Source: an uncultured Acetatifactor sp. (GTDB lineage Bacteria > Bacillota > Clostridia > Lachnospirales > Lachnospiraceae). From it: a stretch of DNA of 12,726 bases. Every line of letters starts with the position of its first letter. Positions within the stretch are counted from its first letter, which is position 1. Both the position numbers and the translations under genes were made by a program. The stretch covers positions 1 through 12,726 of the forward strand of contig CAJTXE010000073.1 of assembly GCA_910580225.1 (NCBI GenBank). Direction: 5' to 3'. Below are positions 6,704 to 12,726 of this stretch, piece by piece. The notes beneath the pieces were generated by a model. That model searched no databases, was not told where the DNA came from, and saw only the letters and a list, made by a program, of their open reading frames with translations.

Positions 6704-8038
6704 ATGGCAGATAATACCAATATCAAATTGAGACAGAAAATGATGTATTCCCTGTTTGTCAGGAATCATACGCCGGAGGGAACCTTTGCGGCAGTGGAGA
6801 AGGATCTGGACCGTATCCAATCGCTGGGAACGGATATAATCTGGTTCATGCCCATCCAGCCCGTGGGTGTTCTGAACAGAAAGGGAAAGGACGGAAGCCC
6901 TTATGCAATAAAAGACTACAGGAAGGTGGATCCATCCATGGGCACTATGGAGGACTTTAGGCATCTCACAGAGGAGATCCATAAGCGGGGCATGCTGTGC
7001 ATTTTGGATGTGGTATATAACCACACTTCGCCGGATTCCTGGCTCATAGAGAACCATCCGGACTACTTTAAACGGGATGAAGAGGGGAACACTGTGACCT
7101 TGGTGCCGGACTGGAGCGACATTGCAGATCTGGACTACAGCAAGACGCAGCTGTGGCGTTACCAGATTGATACTCTGAAGATGTGGGCAGAAATGGTGGA
7201 CGGCTTCCGCTGTGACGTAGCACCCAGAGTCCCGGTGGATTTCTGGAGGCAGGCCAGAAAAGAAGTGGAGGAGATCAGGCCCGGAGCTATCTGGTTAGCC
7301 GAATCCACAGAGAAACATTTTGTCAAGTTTATCCGCAGCAGGGGAGGCTACTGTGCCACGGATTCCCAGTTGTATGATGTGTTCGATATATGTTATGATT
7401 ATGATATCTGGCCGGAGTTTATGGGTTATGTGAAAGAAGATTCGGGTTTTCGGCTGTCCCTTTATCTGGATGAGATTGAGAAGCAGGAAGGGACCTATCC
7501 GGAGAATTATGTGAAGCTGAGGTGCCTGGAGAACCATGACCAGGAGCGAATTGCTTATCATGTGGGGGGAGACAGGCAGAATATCCTGAATTGGACGGCG
7601 TTCAGCTTCTTTTTAAAAGGGATGGCGTTCGTCTATGCGGGACAGGAAAAGATGCTTTCTCATCAGCCGAGTATATTTGAAAAGGATCCTACAGACTTTG
7701 GGGGTGGGGAGGATATCTCAGATTTTATTGCCAGATGCGCCCATATTAAGAAGAAAGAGCTTACGGCGGACGGCATCTATGGCAGCTTTGCAGATGACGA
7801 CAGAGATATCGCGTATTTGTGGTGTAAAATGAAACAGAAGTGCGTGTTGGGAATTTTCAGTCTGAAAGGGTATGAGGGAAAGACCGCCGCATATATTGCA
7901 GACGGCGTCTACGAAAATCTCTTGACAGGAGAGGTTGTCAGTGTATCGGAGGGACAGTTTGCTTGTGATGGTAAACCGATTATTGTTGCGCTGAATACCG
8001 ATGAATTAAAAGAAAGAGAAATGCGGGTAAATTTATAA
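6704..8038 (+). CDS. Cytoplasmic GH13 alpha-amylase-family enzyme
   Basis: The 444-residue protein has no signal peptide and starts directly in the barrel (MMYSLFVRNHTPEGTF). GH13 motifs are in order: region I DVVYNH (102-107), region II GFRCDVA (167-173) with nucleophile Asp171, region III WLAES (197-201) with acid/base Glu200, and region IV LENHDQ (275-280) with Asp279. The family cleaves or transfers alpha-glucosidic bonds by a retaining mechanism. Region II reads DVAPR rather than the common D.AKH, as in a group of short clostridial GH13 proteins, so exact specificity (maltodextrin hydrolase, glucosidase or other) is open. The short C-terminal beta domain spans about 345-444. GAGG at 6691-6694 supports the start; a stronger AGGAGG (6681-6686) is too distant. 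Its place after the importer implies hydrolysis of imported oligosaccharides. Confidence 0.9.
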   Translation: MADNTNIKLRQKMMYSLFVRNHTPEGTFAAVEKDLDRIQSLGTDIIWFMPIQPVGVLNRKGKDGSPYAIKDYRKVDPSMGTMEDFRHLTEEIHKRGMLCILDVVYNHTSPDSWLIENHPDYFKRDEEGNTVTLVPDWSDIADLDYSKTQLWRYQIDTLKMWAEMVDGFRCDVAPRVPVDFWRQARKEVEEIRPGAIWLAESTEKHFVKFIRSRGGYCATDSQLYDVFDICYDYDIWPEFMGYVKEDSGFRLSLYLDEIEKQEGTYPENYVKLRCLENHDQERIAYHVGGDRQNILNWTAFSFFLKGMAFVYAGQEKMLSHQPSIFEKDPTDFGGGEDISDFIARCAHIKKKELTADGIYGSFADDDRDIAYLWCKMKQKCVLGIFSLKGYEGKTAAYIADGVYENLLTGEVVSVSEGQFACDGKPIIVALNTDELKEREMRVNL

Positions 8039-8158
8039 AAGGCATGTGATGGTGGCAAAAGCCGACACAGGTGTCCGAAAAAGCAGCTGCCGCGAGCGGA
8101 TGATGATTCGGAAATTTGATGAGCGGGAGAGAAAAGGCTGCGGGGGGGAAGAAGAGCC

Positions 8159-8962
8159 ATGGCAAAAACAATCCAACAAATCCAACGAGTCAATTATCAC
8201 ACACATTGCGAACGCTGCCGGCACGCCAAAGGAAGAGCGGAAGAGTATGTGAAGGAGGCAATCAGGGCAGGAGTTTCAAAGCTTGGTTTCTCCGATCATA
8301 TGCCTTTTTATGATGACCGTTTCGGGCTGCGCATGCCTTATGCGGAGCTGGATGACTACCTGAGGGAGATTACAGAGCTTCGCCGGGCCTGCCGGGAGAA
8401 ACTGATGATTTTCAGGGGCTTCGAGGGCGAATATGTCCGGGAGGACAATGCCTTCTATGAAAAACTGCTTTCCAGGGAGGATTGCGACTATCTGCTGCTG
8501 GGTCAGCATTTCTATGAGAAAGCAGAAGGAGAGCTGGTTAATGTCTATCAGCTGGATAGTACGGAGGATTACGAAATCTATGGCAGGAACATCGTAGAGG
8601 CCATGAGAACGGGGTATTTTCGGTATGCGGCTCATCCGGATCTGATTTTCCTGAACGATTTTCCTTGGGATATTCACTGTGAGCGGGCCTGTGACAGCAT
8701 CGTGGAGGGGGCAGTGAGGTATGGATTCGCTCTCGAATACAATGCCAACGGCTTCCGCAGAGGAAAAAAGCAGTACTCAGACGGGGAGCGCTGTCCATAT
8801 CCTCATGACAGATTCTGGGAAAAAGTAAAGGAGGCAGGCATATCTGTGTATGTGGGCTCGGACTGTCACGAGCCGGGTCAGGTCTATGACATAACTGTGG
8901 AGACAGCCTATGGAAAACTGCAGGAAATGGGAATTGCAGTCAGAACGGACTGGATTGAATGA
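8159..8962 (+). CDS. PHP-domain phosphoesterase, histidinol-phosphatase (HisK/HisJ) family
   Basis: The 267-residue length fits the family. PHP metal-ligand motifs are complete: NYHTH (His14, His16), His22, FSDHMP (Asp46, His47), FEGEY (Glu89, Glu91), LGQHF (His117), AAHPDL (His159) and GSDCHEP (Asp235, His237). Family members are trinuclear-metal phosphoesterases; some hydrolyse L-histidinol phosphate, but many annotated so act on other phosphoesters. No his genes are nearby, and the gene sits between a GH13 enzyme and a sensor kinase, so a sugar-phosphate substrate or a signalling role is possible; this is inference. The start is preceded by a G-rich stretch (8142-8150) rather than a classic site. 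It follows the GH13 gene by 120 bp, and its TGA overlaps the kinase ATG. Confidence 0.88.
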   Translation: MAKTIQQIQRVNYHTHCERCRHAKGRAEEYVKEAIRAGVSKLGFSDHMPFYDDRFGLRMPYAELDDYLREITELRRACREKLMIFRGFEGEYVREDNAFYEKLLSREDCDYLLLGQHFYEKAEGELVNVYQLDSTEDYEIYGRNIVEAMRTGYFRYAAHPDLIFLNDFPWDIHCERACDSIVEGAVRYGFALEYNANGFRRGKKQYSDGERCPYPHDRFWEKVKEAGISVYVGSDCHEPGQVYDITVETAYGKLQEMGIAVRTDWIE

Positions 8963-10683
8963 GAGAGAAGATGACGAAATCCTTTCAGGGACGGCTTCTT
9001 TTGATCAGTGTGATAGGACTGGCTGCATGCTGTCTCTCCTGCTACCTGGTGTCCAGGATCACCATACGATCCATTGAGCAGAATCAGTTGGAGAAAACCC
9101 TGAAGGCGAATATGGACAATGAAATGGAGCATCTGGAGTTTTGCTATTTTACAATGGTCAGGATGATGCAGCAGCTGGGAGAGAACGGCAATATCGGCAG
9201 GCTGTTGGAGCAGTATCTGGCGGCAGAAAACAACTTTGAGAAGTATCAACGGAGACGGGAACTGGAGGATGCCATGCTTTCTGCAGCTTCCGTCAATACC
9301 TATGTGAATTTTTCGATTTATATGGACAGCCATACGAAGGAGGAACTGTTCGGAAACAGCTCCTTTGACGGCATCGGCGCCTCCGGGGAGGCATGTGTGA
9401 CCCAAATCGGGGAGAACCGGTTTCAGGTGCTTCATCGATCCAACAGCAGATACAACGACAGTGTAGTGGCATCCATGCTGCGGGAAAAGCAGTATTTCCA
9501 GAATCGGACATTGGACATCTATATTGAAATGAAATCCAATATACAGGATTATGACATCAGGGGGGGCGCTTCCTTTCTCTCCATACAGTTGGATCAGTTG
9601 GGAAAAATTCTTTTTTCCAACAGTGATCGTTTTGTGCCGGGAGATATCCTGGAGCTTGCACTGGACGAAGACGGCAGTTTCTCGGGGCGGTTTGGGGACT
9701 ATTATCTGATGGCGAAGAAGTCGGAAATGGGTTTTCTCTATGTGAATGGGGTCCCTCAAGAGGAGTATGTGAAAGAAATCATCGGCTGGTATGAGAAGAT
9801 TTTTCTGTTGTGCGTATTGTCGGTAGTTCCTGCACTGCTGATCGTTTATGCTACCAGGAAGATGTTGGGAAAGCCCATCAAACGCCTGGAGCAGGCAATT
9901 GTGGAGGTAGGGGAGGGGAAACTGGATATTGCCAGCGAAGATCTGGAGGTCAGGGAGTTCCGGGAACTGATGCATAAAATCAACGAGATGAAGGTGGACA
10001 TTAAGAACCTTCTGGTCAAGGTACAGGCAGAGGAAGAGCAGCGGCAAAAGACGGAGCGGGAGAAACTGATGTACCAGATCAATCCGCATTTTCTACTAAA
10101 CACGCTGAACTCCGTACAGTGGATGGCCCAGCTGGAACATCAGGAGTCCATCAGCAGGTTTCTGGCAGATTTCAAGTCTCTGCTGGCTTATAACCTGGGA
10201 AAAGAGGAGAAGAAGAGTACCCTGCGGACAGAGGCAGAGATTGCAAGAAAGTATATCAGTCTTCAGAGGCAGCGGTATGATTTTGAAGCTGTCATGGACG
10301 TGGAGGAGGGGGAGTATCTGGAGACGGAGACGATCCGGATGCTGTTTCAGCCTCTGATCGAGAACGCGCTGCGCTACGGTTTGGGAGACCTGGGTGTGGT
10401 GGAGATCCGGATATTTCAAGATATGCGCAGGGACAGCGCAGTCATTACCATTCAGGATCACGGGAACGGGCTTGACCGAAAGAAACTGGAACAGCTCAAC
10501 CGTCCTTTTTGCTACAAAGACAACGGGGAGGGAGATCTCGCTGGAATCGGCCTGCGGTATGTGCGGCATTGTCTGGAGGGGTTCTATCAGGGAGAGGCCA
10601 TTCTGACCATTAACAGTGAAATCGGAAGAGGCACTAAGGTAACCATCATCCTTCCGGTGAGGAAGGAAAAGGAGCAGCTATGA
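8959..10683 (+). CDS. Membrane sensor histidine kinase, YesM-like (LytS/His_kinase family)
   Basis: The 574-residue kinase is built like YesM: membrane span at about 12-31, extracellular sensor region of about 250 residues, second span at 281-298, HAMP linker at about 299-350, then a His_kinase module with phospho-acceptor His377 in QINPHFLLNTLNSVQW. The HATPase domain follows, with N-box Asn469 (PLIENALRYG), G-box DHGNG (500-504) and GIGLRYV. YesM-type kinases commonly sense extracellular carbohydrates or cell-envelope cues and pair with YesN-type regulators. ATG 8959 overlaps the PHP stop (ATGA), suggesting translational coupling; ATG 8971, with a GAGAGAAG stretch before it, is an alternative start. 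The response regulator begins inside its stop codon. The ligand is unknown; control of the importer operon is the natural inference. Confidence 0.93.
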   Translation: MREKMTKSFQGRLLLISVIGLAACCLSCYLVSRITIRSIEQNQLEKTLKANMDNEMEHLEFCYFTMVRMMQQLGENGNIGRLLEQYLAAENNFEKYQRRRELEDAMLSAASVNTYVNFSIYMDSHTKEELFGNSSFDGIGASGEACVTQIGENRFQVLHRSNSRYNDSVVASMLREKQYFQNRTLDIYIEMKSNIQDYDIRGGASFLSIQLDQLGKILFSNSDRFVPGDILELALDEDGSFSGRFGDYYLMAKKSEMGFLYVNGVPQEEYVKEIIGWYEKIFLLCVLSVVPALLIVYATRKMLGKPIKRLEQAIVEVGEGKLDIASEDLEVREFRELMHKINEMKVDIKNLLVKVQAEEEQRQKTEREKLMYQINPHFLLNTLNSVQWMAQLEHQESISRFLADFKSLLAYNLGKEEKKSTLRTEAEIARKYISLQRQRYDFEAVMDVEEGEYLETETIRMLFQPLIENALRYGLGDLGVVEIRIFQDMRRDSAVITIQDHGNGLDRKKLEQLNRPFCYKDNGEGDLAGIGLRYVRHCLEGFYQGEAILTINSEIGRGTKVTIILPVRKEKEQL

Positions 10684-11720
10684 TTAAAGTTCTGATAGTG
10701 GATGACGACAAACTGGCCAGGCGGGGGCTTGTATCCCTGATGAATTGGGAAGCATACGGCATGACGGTGGCTGGAGATGTGCAGAACGGCAGGACTGCCC
10801 TGCAGTTCGTACGAGAATATCCGGTGGATCTGGTTTTCGTGGATATCGACATGCCGGAGATGAATGGAATCGAGTTCATGGAGGAATGTCGGAAGATGAA
10901 GTCGGACATACAGTTTGTGGTGCTGTCTTTTTTTGAGAATTTCTCCTACGTACAGGCCACTCTGCGCCTGGGGGGACTGGACTATATCTCCAAGACTTCC
11001 ATGGAACTGGATAATGGAGATGCCATTCTCGAACGGATTCTGGAGAAATATGAACAACGCAGCCAGAAAGCCCTGCCGCCGAAAGAGATGGAGAAGGAAC
11101 TGGCGGAAATCTGGGAAGAGTGCAGGACCCAGCATTGGTTCTTTAACGACGCTGCCTTTGCACATCTGAAGGAGCTGCTCTGCGGAGTGGAGCCTCAGGT
11201 TCCTAATGTGCGCCGCCTGGAGATGATGGTTGCCCGGTATATCGGTGAACTGGAGGGGATGCTGGAGCTGCCGGAGAGTGTGGTTCCCCTTTTCACCGGT
11301 ACAGATGAGATGGCAGGATGGCTCACATCCTATCGAAAGAAAGTGTACGAAAACGTGGCAGGCCGATCCCTTGGAAACGATGCGGAGAGAATATTGAAAG
11401 CCATTCTGTATATGAAAGAACATCTGGAGGAGAATCTTTCCACCAGTGCTGTGGCGGAGCAGATTGGCTGCAGCAGAAGCTATTTCTGCATCCTGTTCAA
11501 GAGGCTTTCCGGGCTATCCTTTGGGGACTATCTGCAGCAGGTGCGGATTGAGCGGGCCAAGGAGCTGCTGCAGAACACGTCGGATTCTGTGACAGAGATT
11601 GCCTTTTCCTCCGGGTACAACGATATCTATTATTTCAACCGCGTTTTCCGGAAGGCTGTGAATTGCAGCCCTATGGAGTTTCGAAAGAACAGAACCAGGG
11701 CGGTAAATAAATTGATATGA
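10680..11720 (+). CDS. YesN-like response regulator with AraC-type DNA-binding domain
   Basis: The 346-residue regulator has an N-terminal receiver domain (1-125) with acidic triad Asp8-Asp10, phospho-acceptor Asp55 (LVFVDIDMP), Ser83 and Lys105 (YISK). A linker domain follows (about 126-235), then a C-terminal AraC pair of helix-turn-helices (239-337; AVAEQIGCSRSYFCILFKR and VTEIAFSSGYNDIYYFNRVF). AAGGAG (10669-10674) precedes ATG 10680, which overlaps the kinase TGA. It is the natural partner of the upstream YesM-like kinase. The receiver is followed by a middle region shorter than in the longest YesN proteins. Likely targets are promoters of the sugar-uptake operon, including its own. It ends only 7 bp from the convergent ZIP gene, and no terminator is visible between them. 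Confidence 0.93.
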   Translation: MIKVLIVDDDKLARRGLVSLMNWEAYGMTVAGDVQNGRTALQFVREYPVDLVFVDIDMPEMNGIEFMEECRKMKSDIQFVVLSFFENFSYVQATLRLGGLDYISKTSMELDNGDAILERILEKYEQRSQKALPPKEMEKELAEIWEECRTQHWFFNDAAFAHLKELLCGVEPQVPNVRRLEMMVARYIGELEGMLELPESVVPLFTGTDEMAGWLTSYRKKVYENVAGRSLGNDAERILKAILYMKEHLEENLSTSAVAEQIGCSRSYFCILFKRLSGLSFGDYLQQVRIERAKELLQNTSDSVTEIAFSSGYNDIYYFNRVFRKAVNCSPMEFRKNRTRAVNKLI

Positions 11721-11727
11721 TTGCATA

Positions 11728-12510
11728 TTACCCAAGTGCCACATCCAATGCCAGCATCACCGTAAATCCGGCAGCAAAGAACAGTGTTCCCAGATTGGAA
11801 TGTTCCCCGGCAGATGCCTCCGGGATCAGTTCCTCCACTACCACATAGATCATGGCGCCTGCCGCGAAGCCAAGCAGGCAGGGAAGGGCCGGAAGAATCA
11901 GGCCTGCCGCCAGTAGGGTCAGAATGGCTGCCAGAGGTTCCACCACACCGGAGAGGAGACCATAAAGGAATGCCATTCCTTTATTTGTGCCCTCTGCCCG
12001 GAGAGGCATGGAAATAATAGCACCTTCCGGAAAGTTCTGAAGGGCGATGCCGATGGAAAGGGCAAGCGCTCCGGACAGGGTAATGGTTTCGTTTCCGGCC
12101 ATCCACCCGGCCAGAACCACTCCTACTGCCATGCCCTCCGGAATGTTGTGCAGAGTGACCGCCAGGACCAGCATGGTGGTGCGTTTCAGCCGGGTGCGGG
12201 GGCCTTCCGGGGCATTGCTGTTCCGATGCAGGTGGGGAATGGTTCGATCCAGGAGCAGCAGGAACAGAACGCCCAGCCAGAATCCTGCCGCTGCCGGAAG
12301 GAACGCCAACCGGCCCATATCCGCTGCCTGTTCCATGGCAGGAATCAGCAGGCTCCAGACAGAGGCAGCTGTCATGACTCCTGCAGCGAAGCCTGTCAGG
12401 CCCCGCTGTACTATGGCGGGAAGTGCACTGCGCATGAGAAATACGCAGGCTGCTCCAAGGATGGTTCCAAGAAAAGGGAGTAAGAGTCCCGGTAAAATTT
12501 CCACTGGCAT
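11728..12510 (-). CDS. ZIP-family divalent metal transporter
   Basis: The 260-residue membrane protein has about eight hydrophobic segments. The ZIP metal-site motif HNIPEG (121-126) is paired with NFPEG (159-163) in the next helix, and EELIPE lies at 226-231; a His-containing loop (PHLHR, 92-96) precedes. Bacterial ZIP proteins such as ZupT import zinc, iron or manganese by a gated pathway. ATG 12510 follows GGAGGT (12518-12523); in-frame upstream codons to TTG 12543 lie in the operator and are rejected. It is convergent with the two-component genes and so is probably an independent unit. Its promoter overlaps a 14-bp palindrome, which suggests repression by a metal-sensing regulator. The metal is not determinable from sequence. 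Confidence 0.92.
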   Translation of the reverse strand: MPVEILPGLLLPFLGTILGAACVFLMRSALPAIVQRGLTGFAAGVMTAASVWSLLIPAMEQAADMGRLAFLPAAAGFWLGVLFLLLLDRTIPHLHRNSNAPEGPRTRLKRTTMLVLAVTLHNIPEGMAVGVVLAGWMAGNETITLSGALALSIGIALQNFPEGAIISMPLRAEGTNKGMAFLYGLLSGVVEPLAAILTLLAAGLILPALPCLLGFAAGAMIYVVVEELIPEASAGEHSNLGTLFFAAGFTVMLALDVALG

Positions 12511-12526
12511 AATGATACCTCCGCAG

Positions 12527-12560
12527 ATCACATTAGTTAGCAAAAACTAACTAATGTGAT
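12527..12560. promoter_or_regulatory. 14-bp perfect inverted repeat, probable metalloregulator operator of the ZIP gene
   Basis: ATCACATTAGTTAG (12527-12540) and CTAACTAATGTGAT (12547-12560) are a perfect 14-bp inverted repeat around CAAAAA. It begins inside the -10 of the ZIP promoter and covers the predicted transcription start, the position of a classical repressor site. The inner TTAGTTAG/CTAACTAA resembles DtxR/IdeR-type half-sites (TTAGGTTAG). Which family binds here is inference. The transcript could also fold, but no T-run follows on the minus strand. Confidence 0.65.
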
Positions 12561-12587
12561 GATATACGAACATGCTCTGACTGTCAA
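12559..12587 (-). promoter_or_regulatory. Sigma-A promoter of the ZIP transporter
   Basis: On the minus strand a consensus TTGACA (12587-12582) is followed after exactly 17 nt by TATCAT (12564-12559). Transcription would start near 12552, giving a leader of about 40 nt that contains most of the inverted repeat and the GGAGGT site. This is the best promoter match in the window. Confidence 0.7.
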
Positions 12588-12663
12588 CGCTGGAATTCTC
12601 AGTGCGCTGCATTTCTATGGGCTGTAGTCGGTTATAGTACTTGCTTCCTAAACCTCCATGCCC

Positions 12664-12696
12664 GCACAGTTGGCACCACCATAAATGAAACTGTGC
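12664..12696. repeat. Stem-loop of unknown role near the window end
   Basis: GCACAGTT (12664-12671) and AACTGTGC (12689-12696) form a perfect 8-bp stem around a 17-nt loop. Flanking TGCC and GGCA could extend it across an asymmetric bulge. It lies in the unassigned segment upstream of the ZIP promoter. No T-run flanks it closely, so it is not a clear terminator. It may belong to a gene or element beyond the window. Confidence 0.35.
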
Positions 12697-12726
12697 AGAT
12701 GGCAGGGTGTTGAAATTGTTTTTGCC

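Noticed and set aside
8039..8158. Possible small gene or terminator between the GH13 and PHP genes
   Set aside because: Only short frames without ribosome binding sites and a trivial GGC/GCC hairpin are present; no T-run was found. It is treated as an ordinary intra-operon gap.
8908..10089. A 393-codon minus-strand open frame
   Set aside because: It lies wholly opposite the well-supported kinase gene, has no ribosome binding site or known motifs, and is rich in His, Leu and Gln as expected of an antisense shadow.
11718..11730. Bidirectional terminator between the response regulator and the ZIP gene
   Set aside because: The stop codons are only 7 bp apart and no stem followed by a T-run is visible in the gap or nearby gene ends.
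12047..12550. Plus-strand frames opposite the ZIP gene
   Set aside because: They are Arg, Pro and Ser-rich shadows of a clear ZIP transporter carrying HNIPEG and other family motifs.

Overview
The window looks like chromosomal DNA from a low-to-mid GC Clostridia member, most likely a Lachnospiraceae-type gut anaerobe. The reasons are strong GGAGG ribosome binding sites, a lipoprotein-anchored LplA/LplB/YtcP-type sugar importer, a YesM/YesN-type two-component pair, and a large exported starch enzyme carrying CBM26- and PUD/CBM41-like modules. No RNA gene, CRISPR array or intact mobile element was seen.

Layout. (1) Positions 1-1833, minus strand: the N-terminal part of a large exported starch/pullulan-degrading protein, cut by the window edge. 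Its frame is open for 587 codons, but an in-frame TGA interrupts the signal peptide. (2) Positions 1834-1980: a divergent promoter region with a perfect 10-bp inverted repeat. It faces a TetR-family regulator (1981-2541, plus) that ends in a strong terminator (2668-2708). (3) Positions 2709-2986: a leader/promoter region with another perfect inverted repeat. (4) Positions 2987-11720, plus: an apparent operon of two ABC permeases, a substrate-binding lipoprotein, a cytoplasmic GH13 enzyme, a PHP-family phosphoesterase, a YesM-like sensor kinase and a YesN-like AraC response regulator. The last three genes are joined by ATGA overlaps. (5) Positions 11728-12510, minus: a ZIP-family metal transporter, convergent with the operon. 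Its sigma-A-like promoter is overlapped by a 14-bp perfect inverted repeat that looks like a metalloregulator operator. (6) Positions about 12590-12726: an unassigned segment with a stem-loop and a short open frame leaving the window.

The genes suggest an alpha-glucan utilisation locus. The exported multi-CBM enzyme would bind and cut starch-like polymer outside the cell. The lipoprotein and two permeases would import the oligosaccharides, using an ATPase encoded elsewhere, and the signal-less GH13 enzyme would cut them in the cytoplasm. The YesM/YesN pair probably senses an extracellular cue and controls the importer operon. The TetR protein probably controls itself and perhaps the divergent enzyme gene. 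The PHP enzyme is the unexpected member. Substrate identity, the targets of both regulators and the meaning of the in-frame stop are inferences that the sequence alone does not settle.
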